From positions 58,318 to 122,317 of the forward strand of contig JAHHIG010000017.1 of assembly GCA_019358895.1 (NCBI GenBank): a stretch of DNA of 64,000 bases. Direction: 5' to 3'. The DNA comes from Tildeniella nuda ZEHNDER 1965/U140. GTDB lineage: Bacteria; Cyanobacteriota; Cyanobacteriia; Leptolyngbyales; Leptolyngbyaceae. Below are positions 26,379 to 35,456 of the stretch, one piece after another. Within the stretch, counting starts at the first letter, position 1. The number at the start of each line of letters is the position of its first letter. A program made the translations under genes and the position numbers. The notes beneath the pieces are model-generated. The model saw only the letters and a program-made list of their open reading frames with translations. It was not told where the DNA came from and did no database searches.

Positions 26379-27317
26379 ATGGCTATTTTTTTTCACAAGG
26401 ATGAGTCACTGAACGCGCTAGGCGATCGCATTCTGGAGGCAACCTGGGCGGAATTTCCCGATTTAGCCCGCAATCAGATTGCGCTGACATGGTTGGTGTA
26501 CGATCCACCGATCGTCGTCAATACAGGCGGTGCCTTGAGTGCTGAAGAATTCTGGAAACATTCTCCACGCGGTTTCAGCTATCGCGGCATTGAGCGCATC
26601 TATCCTGCTAGCGTCGTCAAGCTGTTTTATCTGGTCGCACTGCACGAGTGGTTAGAGCAAGGTATGGCGCAACCGTCTGCCGAATTAGAGCGAGCTACGA
26701 AAGATATGATTGTCGATTCCAGTAACGATGCGACGAGTCTGGTCGTCGATGTGCTGACGGGAACGACGAGTGGACCTGAACTGCCAACCGCACCGTTTGA
26801 AACCTGGAAACAGCAGCGCAACATCATCAACCGCTACTTTCAGTCTCTCGCCTGGACAGAACTAGAGACTATCAACGTCAACCAAAAAACCTGGTGCGAT
26901 GGTGCCTATGGACGCGAACGAGCATTCCTTGGTGAGTTGATGGACAACCGTAATCTGCTGACGACGACAGCAACGGCACGACTGCTGCATGGCATTGTGG
27001 GCGGAGTGGCGGTATCAGCGGCACGATCGCAGTCCATGATGCAGCTTTTGCAGCGATCGCTCAAACCAGATGATCTAGCGGCTGATCCAGAAAATCAGGT
27101 CACTGGCTTTCTAGGCGCGGGGCTACCGCTTAACGCGCAGCTTTGGTCTAAAGCAGGGTTAATGAGTCGTGTGCGTCACGACGCGGCGTATATTGAACTG
27201 CCCAATGCTTGTCCTTATTTGCTCGTCGTATTCACAGAAGGCGTTGCCCACAGCCAGAATGAAGCCATTCTTCCGTTTGTTTCACGACAAGTAGCGGAGG
27301 CAATTGCTGCTCTGTAG
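26379..27317 (+). CDS. class A beta-lactamase-like serine hydrolase
   Basis: Protein of 312 aa of the penicillin-binding/beta-lactamase superfamily. Motifs in order: S-x-x-K in YPASVVKLFYL (about residue 75); S-x-N in VDSSNDATSLV (about 113-115); K-x-G in LWSKAGLMSRV (about 263). No signal peptide is visible, so it appears cytoplasmic, unlike true secreted beta-lactamases. That favours a peptidase or esterase role over antibiotic resistance. The start ATG lies 42 bases after the acetyltransferase gene, so the three genes from 24954 may form an operon. Confidence 0.82.
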   Translation: MAIFFHKDESLNALGDRILEATWAEFPDLARNQIALTWLVYDPPIVVNTGGALSAEEFWKHSPRGFSYRGIERIYPASVVKLFYLVALHEWLEQGMAQPSAELERATKDMIVDSSNDATSLVVDVLTGTTSGPELPTAPFETWKQQRNIINRYFQSLAWTELETINVNQKTWCDGAYGRERAFLGELMDNRNLLTTTATARLLHGIVGGVAVSAARSQSMMQLLQRSLKPDDLAADPENQVTGFLGAGLPLNAQLWSKAGLMSRVRHDAAYIELPNACPYLLVVFTEGVAHSQNEAILPFVSRQVAEAIAAL

Positions 27318-27336
27318 TGCGTTCTGTGCAATGTCC

Positions 27337-29604
27337 CTACGCCATTTTTCCCGTTGCAAACGTAATAATGAAGGTCGTTTGACGGTTGGCGCTCTCCGCA
27401 TGAATGTCCGCTCCCAAATGCTCAGTTAAACGTTTGACCAATGCCAAACCTAAGCCAGTGCCGCCATACTTCCACGGATCACTGTTAGGAATACGATAAA
27501 ACTTAGCGAAAATACGGTCTAACTCGCTCGGCGCAAGCTCAACGCCTGTATTGCTGACATGAATCTGCAAGCTATTTACCGTCGTGATGGCAGACACGCA
27601 AATTGTTTCACCAGACGGTGTGTATTTAAACGCGTTTTGCAGAAGTTCAGTTAAAATTCGCTCCAGGTAAGAAAAGTCGGTGGTCAATGGGTGTAGATAA
27701 TCAGGCACATCAACCAGGAGTGTTTGCTGCTGACTCTCGGCACGATCGGCAAACGCTCCGATGATTTCAGGAATCCAGCTCTGCAAATCTTTGGTGGTCA
27801 GTGTTAAGGGATCGTCTCCGGACTCTGCACGAGAGAGATCCAGCAAATCATTAATGAGATTGATTTCACGCTGACATTCATCCTGAAGCACCTTGAAATA
27901 TTGTGAGATACGGCTTGAATCGTGATTGGGAATCTCCCCCTGCTTGAAGAGGATCTCCAACATTTGAGTCGCCATCTTAATATTCGCCATCGGTGTCCTC
28001 AGTTCATGGGAAACGGAACTCAGGAAATCGTCTTTAAGGTAATTTAATTGTTCCAGGTCGTTGATCTGCGCCTGAATCTCCTGGTAAAGACGCGATTGTC
28101 GGAGGGCGATCGCACACTGATTTGCCACTTGCTGCACAAGACGAATCTCTGACTCAGAGAAGCACTCTTTACACGGTCTAAAGAGCCAAATGTCGCCTAA
28201 TACGCCGTGGTCATCGGTAATGGGACAGCTCAGGATTGTAAACCGATAGCTAATCTGACGCACCGAATCGAACGGATCAGACAGAGAGCAAAACTGCACC
28301 CATTGTCCTTGCAACGTTTGCTCATCTACAGAAGATAGGGGATTGAGCGAGATAACTGTGCCCTTAACTGCCGCAAAATCTTCCGCTCGGATCGCCTCAT
28401 AAGCAATGGTCAATGTGCTGTGTTCGGCATCATAAAGCCCGGTATCGCAACACAACACATCCAGCTCAGCCGCCAGTTCTTGCACCGTTGTCTGGAGAAT
28501 GTAGTGCCCATCCAGACTATCGCGCACGCGATCGGTGAGGCGCTTCAGCAACGCTTCGTAGGCAAGCGCTTTGCGGAGTTGGGCAGTGCGCTCCTGTACC
28601 TGACTTTCCAGCGTTTCGTTGAGCTGTCGCACCTGCTGATAAAGCTGAGATTGCTGGATGGCGATCGACAGTTGATCAACCACAGCACAGGCAAGTTCGA
28701 CCTCTGCTTTTTGCCACGGCTGTTGATGATCCCGAATGAGGGCTAAGCAACCCCAAAGCCTCGCCTCAAAGTGTAGCGGCACCAAAAGCCAGGTACCAGG
28801 AAGGAATTGAGCATACTGGCTGACCGTTTCGTCGGGATATTGAGCAACATCCTCTAGCTGTACTACTTCCAGGCGTTTCAGTTGGGCGATCGGTTCATTT
28901 GCATCATCCGCAAATTCCATCCCTGCAATATTGTTGACGATTGGGTTGTAGTGACTATCCGACACGACCTTCCATACAGGGCGTGCTGGTAAATACTGAA
29001 TGATATCGGCGCGGTCTGCTTGAAGCAGTTGCACGATTTCAGTCGTTGCCGTCGAAAAAACAGTGCTCAAATCCAGTGAGTTACGAATTGCCTGAATCAC
29101 ACGATTCAAGGCTTGCTCACGCTGAGCCTGGAGTCGAAGGTGGTCGTAGAAGTGCTGGCGCTCCGTGATGTCCTGGCAAGAGACAGACCGCTCAGCTTGC
29201 AGCGGCTCGGCAGACTGCTCCAGCCAGGTTGCGGGATCAAGCGCTTGAAGCAAACTACGCTCTGTGACAACTCCTAACACTTGCCCATTTGGGTTAACAA
29301 TGGGTAAGTGCTGAATGTGGTGGTGTTGCATCACCCGCCAAGCATCACTGATTCCCTCCGAATCGTTAAGCGTAACGGGCGATCGCCTCATCAGGGCTGC
29401 AATCTGCGTTGTTTTTGGATTGGTGCCCGCTGCGATCGCCTGTAAGCAGTCTTGCTCTGTGCAAAGACCGACTAATTGCTGCTGTTCCAGCACCAAAACA
29501 CAGCCTACCTGACCTTGGCTCATGCACCGGATTGCCTCCAGAACCGTCGCTTCTGGCGCTAAGCTGAGGGGCTGCTGCATTGCGTGGACTGGCAGAATTT
29601 GCAT
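27337..29604 (-). CDS. sensor histidine kinase, CBS-CBS-GAF-GAF-HisKA-HATPase
   Basis: Soluble kinase of 755 aa. A CBS pair occupies residues 5-130 (ATVLEAIRCMSQGQVGCVLV and VTLNDSEGISDAWRVMQHHHIQHLPIV), a module that often binds adenine nucleotides. A GAF domain follows (about 165-320), then coiled coil, a second GAF (about 355-500), HisKA (about 520-590, His in VSHELRTPMANI) and HATPase (about 640-750, ELLQNAFKYTPSG and GGTGLGLALV). No receiver and no membrane segment. The ATG at 29604 is chosen over a TTG 21 bases upstream. It suggests coupling of energy state to an unknown regulator. Confidence 0.9.
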   Translation of the reverse strand: MQILPVHAMQQPLSLAPEATVLEAIRCMSQGQVGCVLVLEQQQLVGLCTEQDCLQAIAAGTNPKTTQIAALMRRSPVTLNDSEGISDAWRVMQHHHIQHLPIVNPNGQVLGVVTERSLLQALDPATWLEQSAEPLQAERSVSCQDITERQHFYDHLRLQAQREQALNRVIQAIRNSLDLSTVFSTATTEIVQLLQADRADIIQYLPARPVWKVVSDSHYNPIVNNIAGMEFADDANEPIAQLKRLEVVQLEDVAQYPDETVSQYAQFLPGTWLLVPLHFEARLWGCLALIRDHQQPWQKAEVELACAVVDQLSIAIQQSQLYQQVRQLNETLESQVQERTAQLRKALAYEALLKRLTDRVRDSLDGHYILQTTVQELAAELDVLCCDTGLYDAEHSTLTIAYEAIRAEDFAAVKGTVISLNPLSSVDEQTLQGQWVQFCSLSDPFDSVRQISYRFTILSCPITDDHGVLGDIWLFRPCKECFSESEIRLVQQVANQCAIALRQSRLYQEIQAQINDLEQLNYLKDDFLSSVSHELRTPMANIKMATQMLEILFKQGEIPNHDSSRISQYFKVLQDECQREINLINDLLDLSRAESGDDPLTLTTKDLQSWIPEIIGAFADRAESQQQTLLVDVPDYLHPLTTDFSYLERILTELLQNAFKYTPSGETICVSAITTVNSLQIHVSNTGVELAPSELDRIFAKFYRIPNSDPWKYGGTGLGLALVKRLTEHLGADIHAESANRQTTFIITFATGKMA

Positions 29605-29970
29605 AGCACCAGAAGAAGGGAGCAAACACCAAAAAGGGTACTGGTGGTGTTCAGGCTAGACCTGAACTAAAAACATCAAGCCAGCAATGCCAGATTACGC
29701 ATTTAACACCAATGACAGCAAACAATTCAGCAGATAAATTCAACTAAAACTACGACAAACCCAGAATGGCTCACTCATAGTCTTAGTCTAATCGCCCTTT
29801 AAGCTAAGCTGCCCCTACAGATGATGACCGTTGCCTCTCAGCTCAGCTAATGTTCGCAGTTGATTATCAGAAGCCTTTAAGCAAGCGAGGTCAAGTATAG
29901 AGAGCCAGGCTCAAGAAGCAATCCGACAATTGGCTGAATTGGTCGTTCCCGCTACCGTTGATACTGACTC
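29605..29970. other. intergenic region, no supported gene
   Basis: A 366-base gap between two minus-strand genes. A short + strand frame without a start codon (29867-30022) runs into the HD gene and looks like its shadow. I see no RNA gene, terminator hairpin or repeat that I can support. Confidence 0.5.
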
Positions 29971-31236
29971 TCACGACATCCCTAATCGCGCCGACAGCGT
30001 AGGCTCGATCGAGCGTGGGTAGATGAGCCACGCCCGCTCATAGGGGTTGGTCAAGGTGTGTACCAATGGTGATAGCTCGCTCAGTTCCTGTAGCCCTTTA
30101 GGTGTTTGACATTTAATACCACGCTGATAGAGGGTATAGCCACGACTGAGTGACACTTGCAGACCTGCATAGTACGTAGCATTACTCTGCGTGGTTGTAA
30201 GCCACTGATGCACTATCTGTAAAAGGGCTTGGCGTTCAGCTTGAGGTAAGTGAGTCACATCAAGCGCTTTAGGCAGATCGCGATCGATGAACCGTCGGCA
30301 TAGATCAGCCAGAATCTGATCCGTACTGGCTTGCCAACGTTGAAGATGATAAGTGAAAACGCCATCATCCGCAGCGAGATACTGAGACAAAGGCAGGCGA
30401 TCGCAGCCTCCAGACAACCACGCTTTGACTGTGTCGTCAGCGTCTAACAATCCCTGCTGTAAAAGCTCACGGGCACGCACAAATGCCTGTTGCAAGACCC
30501 AACAGGCAGCAATATTTTTGGGGTGGTTGTAAACCTGAGCATACATGAAGTACCGCACAATCAAGTAGTGCTCAACGGCTGTCATGCCTTTACGCGCAAC
30601 TACGAGCTGCTGCGTCACCGGGTCGTAGCGCATTGCCATGAGAATCCGATCCAGGTCAATTCTGCCGTAGGACGCTCCAGTGAAGTAGCTGTCACGCATC
30701 AGGTAGTCCAGCCGATCGCAATCGAGCTGACTCGAAACTAGCTGCCAGACAAGCGGGATCGGGTGCTTTTTGAGGTAAACCTGAAGGATTTGCTCAAGCA
30801 AGTCTGGAGCAACAGCATCTAGCGCCTCTCGAATCGGTGCCGACTCCTGCAAAATGCGCCCTGTCCAATGCTCGTGGTTGCTACCAAATACCTCTTCTCC
30901 GGTATGGCTGAAGGGACCGTGCCCAATATCGTGAAGGAGCGCTGCACACAGCACCACGACCCGATAGGGCTGGAGCTGAGGATCAATACTGGCTAGTCGA
31001 TCGAACGCACGACGAGCGATCGCCAACACCCCAAGGGAGTGCGTAAAGCGTGAACTCTCGGCTCCATGAAACGTCAGACTGGCTGGACCTAACTGCCGGA
31101 CACGTCGCAGTCGCTGGAAGGCGGGTGTATCGATCAGGCGGATGAGCAACGCCTCGGTAGGGTCACTGCCATCGAGCGCGATCGCCCCGTGGAGTGGATC
31201 GTGATAGGTTCGCTCTGTACTAAGCAGCACCGGCAA
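29971..31236 (-). CDS. HD-domain phosphohydrolase (dGTPase/YdhJ-like)
   Basis: Protein of 421 aa. The N-terminal third holds the HD signature: RLRRVRQLGPASLTFHGAESSRFTHSLGV followed by ALLHDIGHGPFSHTGEEVF. The H...HD...D ligands bind two metals. The segment SSQLDCDRLDYLMRDSYFTGASYGRIDLDRIL is characteristic of the group related to dNTP triphosphohydrolases. Substrate not determined. The likely start is the TTG at 31236 or a GTG two codons on. It overlaps the stop of the CtpA-type gene by 17 bases, so the two are translated from one message. Confidence 0.87.
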   Translation of the reverse strand: MPVLLSTERTYHDPLHGAIALDGSDPTEALLIRLIDTPAFQRLRRVRQLGPASLTFHGAESSRFTHSLGVLAIARRAFDRLASIDPQLQPYRVVVLCAALLHDIGHGPFSHTGEEVFGSNHEHWTGRILQESAPIREALDAVAPDLLEQILQVYLKKHPIPLVWQLVSSQLDCDRLDYLMRDSYFTGASYGRIDLDRILMAMRYDPVTQQLVVARKGMTAVEHYLIVRYFMYAQVYNHPKNIAACWVLQQAFVRARELLQQGLLDADDTVKAWLSGGCDRLPLSQYLAADDGVFTYHLQRWQASTDQILADLCRRFIDRDLPKALDVTHLPQAERQALLQIVHQWLTTTQSNATYYAGLQVSLSRGYTLYQRGIKCQTPKGLQELSELSPLVHTLTNPYERAWLIYPRSIEPTLSARLGMS

Positions 31237-32524
31237 GCATCGAATGGGTCGTTAGCAATTCCACAGCGGTTTGATACTGACGATCGGCAGACGTACCCAC
31301 CTGAGCGCCAGTAATGGGATCGAGCGGCACAATCACGTCTGGTTTAATGCCCAATTTGTTGATGTCAATATGACCTGGCGTTTCGTATTTTGCTACGGTG
31401 ACAGCTAAACCCGATCCATCGGACAAATCAAACAACGATTGAATCAATCCTTTCCCAAAGGTTTTTTCGCCCAAAATAGTGGCGCGATCGTTATCTTTCA
31501 ATGCTCCCGCCAAAATTTCGCTGGCGCTTGCTGTCCCCTGATTCACCAACACCACCAGTGGATCGCTCGTCAGTGCCTGTTCCGTCGCTTCAAAGCTCCC
31601 TTGAATCCCCTGACGATTGACTGTATAAACGATGGTTCCTTGGTTCAGCCAAAGCCGCGCAATTTCGATGCCCGCCTGCAACAGACCACCTGGGTTGTTT
31701 CGCAAATCGAGAATGTAAGCATCTGCGCCTTGCTTTTCCAGTCGTTCAATGGCGTGGGTAAGTTCAACCGTTGCATTCGCGTTGAATTGGCTCAAGCGGA
31801 TATAGCCAATTTTGGTCGGTGTGTTTTTGTTGGCTGCCGAAGTGCTTGCTAGAGGAGTGCCTGCTGAAGCTGTGTTAGCCGCAGGCGGTTGCAATCTCAG
31901 ATCGGCATAAACCGGGTTCAGTTCGATGCGATCGCGCACTACGTCAAGGTCGAACAACGTCTCTTTTTCACGCTGAATGGTCAGTGTCACATGGCTGCCG
32001 ATCGTGCCTCGCATACGTCCTGCGGCTTCATCAAGCGTCAACGTTTCCGTCGAAGCACCGTCAATTTTCACAATGGCATCGGCAGGCTTAATGCCTGCAA
32101 GATCAGCAGGAGAACCCGCAATAGGCGCAATCACACGCAGTTTGCCCGTTTCTGCGTCAGAAGCGATTTGCAACCCAACACCCGTCAGTTCGCCTGACGT
32201 ATTCGTTTGCAGGCTCCGATACTGCACTGGCTTCAGCAACCGCGTAAACGGATCATCCAAACTGGCTAACATTTGTTGGATGGCTGTATAGGTCTGTTCG
32301 CGATCGCTCAATGGCTGCTTAAACGCTTTTTGGCGCACAAGCCACCAGTTTTGCTGGTTAAACGTGTCATCAACGTACGCGCGATCGACCAACCGCCAGA
32401 CTTCTGCCAGCAACTTTTGCTCATCCGTCAGCGCCATCGCCGACGGTGCTGACCAACCCAACACAATGAAGACCGCCAACAGAACAGCAGCGAACTGCCG
32501 ACCCCAAGAGATATGTTTGCTCAT
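31220..32524 (-). CDS. ctpA: carboxyl-terminal processing protease (S41, CtpA-type)
   Basis: Exported protease of 434 aa. Signal peptide about residues 1-32 (FAAVLLAVFIVLGWSAPSAMA-L), PDZ domain about 100-190 (GVGLQIASDAETGKLRVIAPIAGSPADLAGIKPADAIV), then S41 catalytic region with the Ser in VNQGTASASEILAG and Lys in LGEKTFGKGLIQ. CtpA of cyanobacteria removes the C-terminal extension of the D1 protein in the lumen. Paralogues CtpB and CtpC exist, so the letter is a best guess. The ATG at 32524 starts the signal peptide; the longer frame from 32584 is unlikely. It is divergent from petB. Confidence 0.88.
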   Translation of the reverse strand: MSKHISWGRQFAAVLLAVFIVLGWSAPSAMALTDEQKLLAEVWRLVDRAYVDDTFNQQNWWLVRQKAFKQPLSDREQTYTAIQQMLASLDDPFTRLLKPVQYRSLQTNTSGELTGVGLQIASDAETGKLRVIAPIAGSPADLAGIKPADAIVKIDGASTETLTLDEAAGRMRGTIGSHVTLTIQREKETLFDLDVVRDRIELNPVYADLRLQPPAANTASAGTPLASTSAANKNTPTKIGYIRLSQFNANATVELTHAIERLEKQGADAYILDLRNNPGGLLQAGIEIARLWLNQGTIVYTVNRQGIQGSFEATEQALTSDPLVVLVNQGTASASEILAGALKDNDRATILGEKTFGKGLIQSLFDLSDGSGLAVTVAKYETPGHIDINKLGIKPDVIVPLDPITGAQVGTSADRQYQTAVELLTTHSMLAGAA

Positions 32525-32728
32525 AGTGAATAATCTTAACGTCAGCAGTGAAATGTCGGCTACTAACTCGTGGTGACCAGTCAACCAGCTTGCGTTAGAA
32601 AACTTTATGCCGTTTTAAGCATTGCAAAGACTGAAAGTGCTGGTTTGCGATCGCGAGTAGACGCTGATGCAGCAAGCCGTTCGCGTCAAGAAATGATTTG
32701 CTTTCGGGTGAAATCCAGCCTGCGTCTG

Positions 32729-32737
32729 TGTTACATT
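32729..32737 (+). promoter_or_regulatory. possible extended -10 of petB
   Basis: TGTTACATT has the extended -10 form TG-N-TACATT, 40 bases before the petB ATG. No convincing -35 sits at the right distance. Confidence 0.3.
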
Positions 32738-32777
32738 CTTTAGGAACAGCCATACATTTTTTAGGAATTCTTGCTTC

Positions 32778-33446
32778 ATGTTCACTAAGCAGGTGACCGA
32801 CTCGAAAGCATTCCAGTGGTTCGAGGAGCGGCTAGAAGTCCAGGCACTCGCCGACGACATTTCTAGCAAGTATGTCCCTCCCCACGTCAACATTTTTTAT
32901 TGTTTGGGCGGTATTACGCTGGTTTGCTTCCTCATCCAGTTTGCCACTGGGTTTGCCATGACGTTCTATTATCGACCGACCGTTGCTGAGGCATTTGAAT
33001 CCGTTCAGTACCTCATGAACGAAGTCAGCTTTGGCTGGTTGATCCGCTCCATTCACCGCTGGTCTGCCAGCATGATGGTGCTGATGATGGTGCTACACAC
33101 CTTCCGGGTTTACCTGACGGGTGGCTTCAAAAAGCCTCGTGAGTTGACCTGGGTTACAGGCGTGATTCTCGCTGTGATTACCGTTTCATTTGGTGTCACT
33201 GGCTACTCTCTTCCCTGGGATCAGATTGGTTACTGGGCAGTCAAGATTGTCTCTGGTGTGCCCGAAGCGATTCCAGTCGTGGGTGTGCTCATTTCTGATT
33301 TGCTGCGAGGCGGCTCCAGTGTTGGACAGGCAACGTTGACTCGTTACTACAGCGCTCATACCTTTGTCCTGCCCTGGTTGATTGCGGTCTTTATGCTGCT
33401 TCACTTCCTGATGATTCGCAAGCAAGGTATTTCTGGTCCTTTGTAA
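32778..33446 (+). CDS. petB: cytochrome b6
   Basis: Thylakoid protein of 222 aa that carries the b hemes of the cytochrome b6f complex, between plastoquinol and plastocyanin or cytochrome c6. Length and start ([28 protein letters not shown]) match the family exactly. Four membrane helices hold the heme-ligand histidines, seen in [26 protein letters not shown] and [24 protein letters not shown]. Cys near residue 35 (IFYCLGG) is the heme c-i attachment. petD follows after 111 bases in the usual order. Confidence 0.99.
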   Translation: MFTKQVTDSKAFQWFEERLEVQALADDISSKYVPPHVNIFYCLGGITLVCFLIQFATGFAMTFYYRPTVAEAFESVQYLMNEVSFGWLIRSIHRWSASMMVLMMVLHTFRVYLTGGFKKPRELTWVTGVILAVITVSFGVTGYSLPWDQIGYWAVKIVSGVPEAIPVVGVLISDLLRGGSSVGQATLTRYYSAHTFVLPWLIAVFMLLHFLMIRKQGISGPL

Positions 33447-33557
33447 GGCTCGATCGACCTGTTTCCGAAACCATCTCTTTGATGGATAGCACCAGCAGAC
33501 TGTGCTCTAAAAATCCATCCCCTACTGACTTCAGAAAAAAAGGAGAGCAACACTACT

Positions 33558-34040
33558 ATGGCAACGCTTAAAAAGCCGGATCTATCTGATCCTCAGTTGC
33601 GCGCCAAACTTGCCAAAGGTATGGGTCACAACTACTATGGCGAGCCTGCTTGGCCCAACGACCTGCTGTACATTTTCCCAGTCGTGATTCTAGGAACGAT
33701 CGCGCTAAACGTTGGTTTAGCAGTCCTCGATCCAGCGACGGTTGGCGAACCTGCTGACCCCTTCGCAACCCCTCTCGAAATCTTACCTGAATGGTATCTC
33801 TACCCTGTGTTTCAGATTCTACGCACGGTGCCCAACAAGCTTTTGGGTGTAGTTGCGATGGCTTCAGTGCCACTGGGACTGATCGTGATTCCGTTCATTG
33901 AAAACGTGAACAAGTTTCAGAACCCGTTCCGTCGTCCAGTTGCAACCACTGTGTTCCTTTTTGGTACGCTGGTGACTCTCTGGCTTGGTATTGGTGCAAC
34001 GTTTCCCATCGATAAGTCTCTGACGCTTGGTTTGTTCTAG
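33558..34040 (+). CDS. petD: cytochrome b6f subunit IV
   Basis: Thylakoid protein of 160 aa, standard length, forming with cytochrome b6 the quinol-oxidising core. Recognised by [41 protein letters not shown] and by the PEWY motif ([15 protein letters not shown]) at the quinol oxidation site. Three membrane segments. AAAAGGAGAG lies about 13 bases before the ATG. Cotranscribed with petB, and followed by an inverted-repeat terminator. Confidence 0.99.
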   Translation: MATLKKPDLSDPQLRAKLAKGMGHNYYGEPAWPNDLLYIFPVVILGTIALNVGLAVLDPATVGEPADPFATPLEILPEWYLYPVFQILRTVPNKLLGVVAMASVPLGLIVIPFIENVNKFQNPFRRPVATTVFLFGTLVTLWLGIGATFPIDKSLTLGLF

Positions 34041-34062
34041 ACCACGCGCAGTCAATTTCGCT

Positions 34063-34120
34063 CAACACCTGTCAGGCTCTCGATACAGCAATTGGCTGTA
34101 GGAGAATTTGACAGGTGTTG
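34063..34120 (+). terminator. terminator of petBD
   Basis: Perfect 12-bp inverted repeat CAACACCTGTCA (34063-34074) and TGACAGGTGTTG (34109-34120), then TTTGATTTTG. The long loop (34 bases) contains a second small inverted repeat, CAGCAATTGGCTG. Lies 23 bases after the petD stop. Confidence 0.75.
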
Positions 34121-34326
34121 TTTGATTTTGGGAGAGAAGCAGTAGAAGCTAGGAGTCGTGTTTTGGATGACGATTTGTTAGCTAGACGTGTGAACAGTTT
34201 TGCTAACAGGACAGCGTGCTTATAGTAGGGATATCTGCCCACCAGAGTTGGGAATTGCCGTCAGGCACCAGGGCAGTTTCTCAGTAGGATGGGAGTATTC
34301 AAGCTTACGTTGTGCAGGAGACTGCC

Positions 34327-34707
34327 ATGAACCAGGACAGTTTTAAGAATCTCCAAATTGGCTTTGCTGAAGTCAGCCGTTTACTTTTACCGTTTGCCGT
34401 CATTTGGCTATTAGGAGCGATCGGTCTCGGTTGGCTGGTCAAATCGTTTTTTATCCTGGTTGGGCTAATTCTCCTCACGCCTGTGGTTGCCTTTTTTGGC
34501 TTGCGCTGGTGGCTGAAGCGCAACTTGATTCAGGCAGACTGCCCTGTCTGTCGTTATGAGTTTGTCAGTCTGAATCAAACGGAGTTTAGCTGTCCCAACT
34601 GTAGTGAAGCGTTGACGGTGGAAGATGGGCGTTTTAGTCGTCTCACTCCGCCAGGAACGATTGACGTGAGCGCTGTCGAAGTGCCCGTCCAAAAAATCGA
34701 GGATTAG
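34327..34707 (+). CDS. membrane protein with C-terminal zinc ribbon
   Basis: Hypothetical protein of 126 aa. One long hydrophobic region, probably two segments, covers residues 17-58 (LLLPFAVIWLLGAIGLGWLV and FFILVGLILLTPVVAFFGL). A zinc ribbon follows (CPVCRYEF...FSCPNCSEAL; CxxC-x14-CxxC) facing the cytoplasm. The ATG at 34327 has AGGAG seven bases before it. The arrangement is common among cyanobacterial proteins of unknown role, and its place after petBD may be chance. Confidence 0.75.
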   Translation: MNQDSFKNLQIGFAEVSRLLLPFAVIWLLGAIGLGWLVKSFFILVGLILLTPVVAFFGLRWWLKRNLIQADCPVCRYEFVSLNQTEFSCPNCSEALTVEDGRFSRLTPPGTIDVSAVEVPVQKIED

Positions 34708-34806
34708 CCTGTTAGTCGATCTTACACAGTCCACTATCTGCTCTAAAAGTCTTCAGGAGCGCTGTATCCAACGTCCCTGGAGACCTTTAGACCGTTCTAA
34801 GCTGCT

Positions 34807-35229
34807 CTAACTGCGAGAAATCGACAGCGTGTAGGAATGCTGTCCCTTGGCACGATCGCCCACGTAGACCGAGTAAGTGCCTTTACTCCATCGTCCCGGA
34901 ATCGTGATTTTGCCGTTGGAGTAGCTGTCTGCTGGTACGCAGAAATCTTGACCGGAGCTACTGCGGATCAACAAGGCTGGTTCACCAGAGGCTTGCAGAG
35001 TAAATTGCAGGTTGGCATCTTCCGCCACCTGAACGACATGGTTGGGCGTAGACCCGATGGAACCAGCACAGCCTTTGCTATCTTGCTTGCTGCCGCCTGA
35101 TGTGCCGCTGAGCTGAATGGTCTGTGAGTTCGAGGTAATGGCAACGACCTGACTGAGAGCCGTGGATGCCGTTCCCAACGCGATCGCCACTGCAATCGGA
35201 ATGCCTAACCAACGCTTAAAGGTTTTCAT
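34807..35229 (-). CDS. secreted hypothetical protein
   Basis: Protein of 140 aa with signal peptide (residues 1 to about 26, WLGIPIAVAIALGTASTALS-Q). The mature part is beta-rich: TLQASGEPALLIRSSSGQDFCVPADSYSNGKITIPGRWSKGTYSVYVGDRAKGQHSYTLSIS. This recalls periplasmic beta-sandwich domains of the pre-peptidase C-terminal kind. Two cysteines could bridge. ATG 35229 is preferred because GGAG lies about 10 bases upstream. Function unknown. Confidence 0.7.
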   Translation of the reverse strand: MKTFKRWLGIPIAVAIALGTASTALSQVVAITSNSQTIQLSGTSGGSKQDSKGCAGSIGSTPNHVVQVAEDANLQFTLQASGEPALLIRSSSGQDFCVPADSYSNGKITIPGRWSKGTYSVYVGDRAKGQHSYTLSISRS

Positions 35230-35411
35230 TTGACTCATCTCCGCCGACACCTGAAACACATGAATACATTCAGTATTACAAGTAACAAACGTAGCCACTG
35301 GGCAAATGTACCTGTTTCTAGAGTGGCACTCGTAGAAAATGAGCGTCAGGTGTGGGCACGAAGGCTTGCAGCAGGTGATGCAGGCTAAGTTTTTAGCTGT
35401 TGTTTCAATGC

Positions 35412-35456
35412 CTTACCCCCCACTCCCTACTCCCCACTCCTCCCTACTCCCTTTCT
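35412..35456. repeat. pyrimidine heptamer run
   Basis: ACCCCCC, ACTCCCT, ACTCCCC and similar 7-bp units directly beside the stop codon of the TPR gene (35457). Single-arm version of the heptamer elements found elsewhere in the window. Confidence 0.6.

Noticed and set aside
26379..27317. Antibiotic-resistance beta-lactamase
   Set aside because: Catalytic motifs fit the superfamily, but there is no signal peptide and nothing in the context suggests resistance.
29867..30022. Short + strand frame near the HD hydrolase gene
   Set aside because: Lacks a start codon and mostly overlaps the HD gene, so it is most likely a shadow.
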